Source: Methylobacterium bullatum
Lineage (GTDB): Bacteria > Pseudomonadota > Alphaproteobacteria > Rhizobiales > Beijerinckiaceae
DNA: 64,000 bases
Direction: 5' to 3'
Assembly (NCBI RefSeq): GCF_014845095.1
Contig: NZ_NKUG01000003.1
Coordinates: forward strand, 1-64,000
The notes beneath the pieces were generated by a model, which worked only from the letters and a program-made list of their open reading frames with translations, was not told the DNA's origin and did not search any database. The translations under genes and the position numbers were made by a program. Shown piece after piece: positions 62,069 through 64,000 of the stretch; positions within the stretch are counted from its first letter, which is position 1, and every line of letters starts with the position of its first letter.

Positions 62069-62881
62069 ATGCTAGACAAATTCACCCTCTCGCTCTTTGC
62101 CTTGTGCCTGCTCGGCACTCCGGCCATCGCACAGACCGGATTGGCGAGGCAAACCCTTGTTGCGGGAGAGCGGGTGGTGGATCTGCTGCTCGGCGACGGT
62201 CAGAACCAGCGCGTCCTCTACGACGCACCGCCTCACCCCCGGGCAACACTCGTCATGCTGCCGGGGGGCTCCGGCAACATCGGCGTTGGGCGCGATGGCG
62301 ACCTGCGACACCAGGAGAATTTCGTTGTCCGCACGAGGGCCGACTGGGTGGCAAGGGGTTACGCCGTCCTGGTTCCGGACACTCTCGATCGGGCGAACTT
62401 GCGAGGCCTGCGAAGCTCTCCAGCCTACGGCCGTCTGGTGGTGAGTCTGGCTGCCTTCGCCCGGGATCAAGCGCCTTCGCCCGTCTTCCTCATTGGCACC
62501 AGCCAGGGGACGATAGCGGCGATGAGAGGCGCCGCCCAAGCCGGGCCGGGTCTTCTTGCGGGCTTGGTGTTGACCGAGGCCGTGTCGATACCGGGACGAC
62601 GGAGCACCGAGACGGTCTTCGACGCGGACCCGCAGAGCGTGCGCGTTCCCGTGCTCGTCGTAGCCAACCGCGACGATGCCTGCGCCGTGACCCCACCCGA
62701 AATGGCTCCACGCATCGCCGCCGCCCTGTCGCACGCGCCGAGTGTTCGCATCCTTGCGGTCAGCGGCGGCATGCAGCGTTCGGATAGGGGCTGCGGTTCA
62801 CTCTCGCCCCATGGTTACGACGGCATCGAGCAGGAGGTGGTGGGCGGGATCGCCGGGTGGCTCCAAATGCACGGCGGGTAA
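62069..62881 (+). CDS. Exported alpha/beta hydrolase
   Basis: The 270-residue protein has a signal peptide (MLDKFTLSLFALCLLGTPAIAQ) and an alpha/beta hydrolase fold: ATLVMLPGGSGNIG, nucleophile elbow IGTSQGT, VLVVANRDDACAVTP (acid) and SPHGYDGIE (His). It therefore acts in the periplasm. The GGAGAG ribosome site is well placed. It resembles dienelactone-hydrolase-like or esterase proteins of unknown substrate. Confidence 0.88.
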   Translation: MLDKFTLSLFALCLLGTPAIAQTGLARQTLVAGERVVDLLLGDGQNQRVLYDAPPHPRATLVMLPGGSGNIGVGRDGDLRHQENFVVRTRADWVARGYAVLVPDTLDRANLRGLRSSPAYGRLVVSLAAFARDQAPSPVFLIGTSQGTIAAMRGAAQAGPGLLAGLVLTEAVSIPGRRSTETVFDADPQSVRVPVLVVANRDDACAVTPPEMAPRIAAALSHAPSVRILAVSGGMQRSDRGCGSLSPHGYDGIEQEVVGGIAGWLQMHGG

Positions 62882-63450
62882 CCGCAGTGGGCCGACGAGA
62901 GGTCGCTGAGCGGGTGCGCGCGTACGGGCCGTTGCCGCGTGGACTGGTCCCGCGGGCGGTGAAAGCGACTCCAACGCGCCGTTGAGCCGCGATTTGACGG
63001 CTCTGTGCCCCACTCCGTCACTTCAGCAGGATGGCCCCCTGCTCCAAGGCATGCGCCCCACCTCAGGTGCGTCGGTCGATGGGACCATCCCCTCCGACAC
63101 GACAGATCCCCAGGTTCGGCCTGAACCGCTCGGTCCTTCGAGTCGTGTGGGCGCCATCGCGGCGCGGGTCGCCGTGATGTGGGCAGCCATTCTTGACCGG
63201 GCTCAGCTTGGATCCCTTACGGTGGCCGCTGCGACGATCCGGTCGTGCCTGGCGAAGGATGGAGGCTCGGCCGCCGGCCTTCCTCCCTGATGTGCGAAAG
63301 ATCCTCGGTCATCATGCGCCGGATGCGCCAGCGGGCGACGTTGCAGCGCAATAATGCGAAGCGCCCAAGATTCCGGAAAGTTTTTTGCAATCCGATGCCT
63401 CTTCCAGGCGCGCCGAGCGCGCGGATCTGACCCCACTGCCGCGTCGGTTC
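62882..63450. other. Gap before cytochrome P450 gene
   Basis: About 570 bases. Short frames on both strands lack start signals and families. No terminator hairpin with a T-run was found for the P450 gene, which ends at 63451. Confidence 0.4.
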
Positions 63451-64000
63451 TCATGCGCAGGGAAGCAAGCGGAAAGCCGGGGATCGGTTTGGCCGGGTGG
63501 CGAATGCGCCGACCGGCAGCACCGGCCCGTCTTCGTCAAGGACGAGGTCATTGTCCCGCAGCAACCGCGCCAGGACCAGGACCGCCTCCGAGGTGGCGAG
63601 TTGCGCCCCCATGCACACGCGTGGCCCCGCGCCGAACGGCAGGAAGCTGTAGCGATCCGGCTTCTCGGGGCCGAGGAAGCGCCCGGGATCGAAGCGCTCG
63701 GGCGAGACCCACAAACGCGGGTCGGTGTGCAGGAGGGTGAACGGCATCAGCACGATGGCCCCGCGCCTGACGGGTACGCCGCACAGCTCATGATCCGCCA
63801 CCGCTTGGCGTGCCGTCATGTACGCCGGAGGATAGAGCCGCAGCGCCTCTTCCACCACGGCGCGCGTGTGCGGCAGCGCGCCGGCCGCCGACCCAGCTCC
63901 GACCGGGGACAAGTCGACCTGCCGCGCTTCTCGTCGAACGGCGCGTCGCCAGTCTGGCGCATTGGCCAGGAGGTAGCAGGCCCAGAACAGCGTCAGGCCC
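63451..64000 (-). CDS. Cytochrome P450, C-terminal part (5' end outside window)
   Basis: The frame is open to the right edge and encodes the last 182 residues of a P450: GLTLFWACYLLANAPDWRR (after the I helix), the ExxR motif in VVEEALRLYPPAY, the PERF region SPERFDPGRF and the haem-binding loop FLPFGAGPRVCMG with the axial cysteine. It is a haem monooxygenase needing a redox partner; none is visible in the window. Confidence 0.92.
   Translation of the reverse strand, partial: GLTLFWACYLLANAPDWRRAVRREARQVDLSPVGAGSAAGALPHTRAVVEEALRLYPPAYMTARQAVADHELCGVPVRRGAIVLMPFTLLHTDPRLWVSPERFDPGRFLGPEKPDRYSFLPFGAGPRVCMGAQLATSEAVLVLARLLRDNDLVLDEDGPVLPVGAFATRPNRSPAFRLLPCA

Overview
The window reads as a high-GC alphaproteobacterial chromosome, most likely a Methylobacterium-type member of the Hyphomicrobiales. 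This is inferred from base composition, the large number of Liv- and Ssu-type transporters, and the recombinase-DUF2924-DUF3489 and DUF5681/ParB-methyltransferase modules typical of that group. No rRNA or tRNA gene was recognised. AT-rich patches (about 11.56-11.80, 30.93-31.06, 32.45-33.80, 34.38-34.90, 37.78-37.93, 39.5-41.6 and 49.06-49.26 kb) mark recently acquired or non-coding DNA.

Layout. 1-8.8 kb: a truncated prophage on the minus strand, with a tyrosine integrase, a 1711-residue tape-measure protein carrying a lysozyme-like segment, and four small downstream genes; an 18-bp palindrome recurs three times in it. 8.85-11.26 kb: copy 1 of a 2.4-kb unit (promoter, structured leader, ParB-methyltransferase, DUF5681 gene, terminator, CAGGGA repeats). 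11.8-20.0 kb: a LysR regulator diverging from a Liv ABC transporter operon with a fused permease-ATPase, followed by a cyclase-family hydrolase and an amidase. 20.4-30.7 kb: a minus-strand sulfur/redox cluster (YeiH-like exporter, ferredoxin reductase, 7Fe ferredoxin, Ssu/Tau-type ABC importer, Crp/Fnr regulator, HEAT protein, AprB-like ferredoxin, AprA-like flavoprotein, DUF971).

31-52.8 kb is an accessory and defence island full of broken insertion sequences. It holds a lipoprotein gene pair, an SRA-HNH nuclease with a DUF4268 nuclease-like partner, a DUF2235 lipase-like protein with an FRG-domain protein, a RADAR system (rdrA-rdrB) whose upstream region is occupied by an IS481-type element, an Abi_C abortive-infection remnant, and an HNH-like protein. 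An apparently intact ISL3-family element closes the island.

52.9-58.5 kb: a serine recombinase-DUF2924-DUF3489 operon followed by copy 2 of the 2.4-kb unit in the same orientation, so about 47 kb lies between direct repeats that could recombine. 58.8-64 kb: ordinary metabolic genes, namely a LysR/SDR divergent pair, two alpha/beta hydrolases and the C-terminal part of a cytochrome P450 running off the right edge.

The RADAR pair is a known system. The best candidates for something undescribed are the DUF2235-FRG pair, the AprAB-like organosulfur cluster, the three-fold prophage palindrome, and the structured leader plus CAGGGA repeat block shared by the two methyltransferase units.
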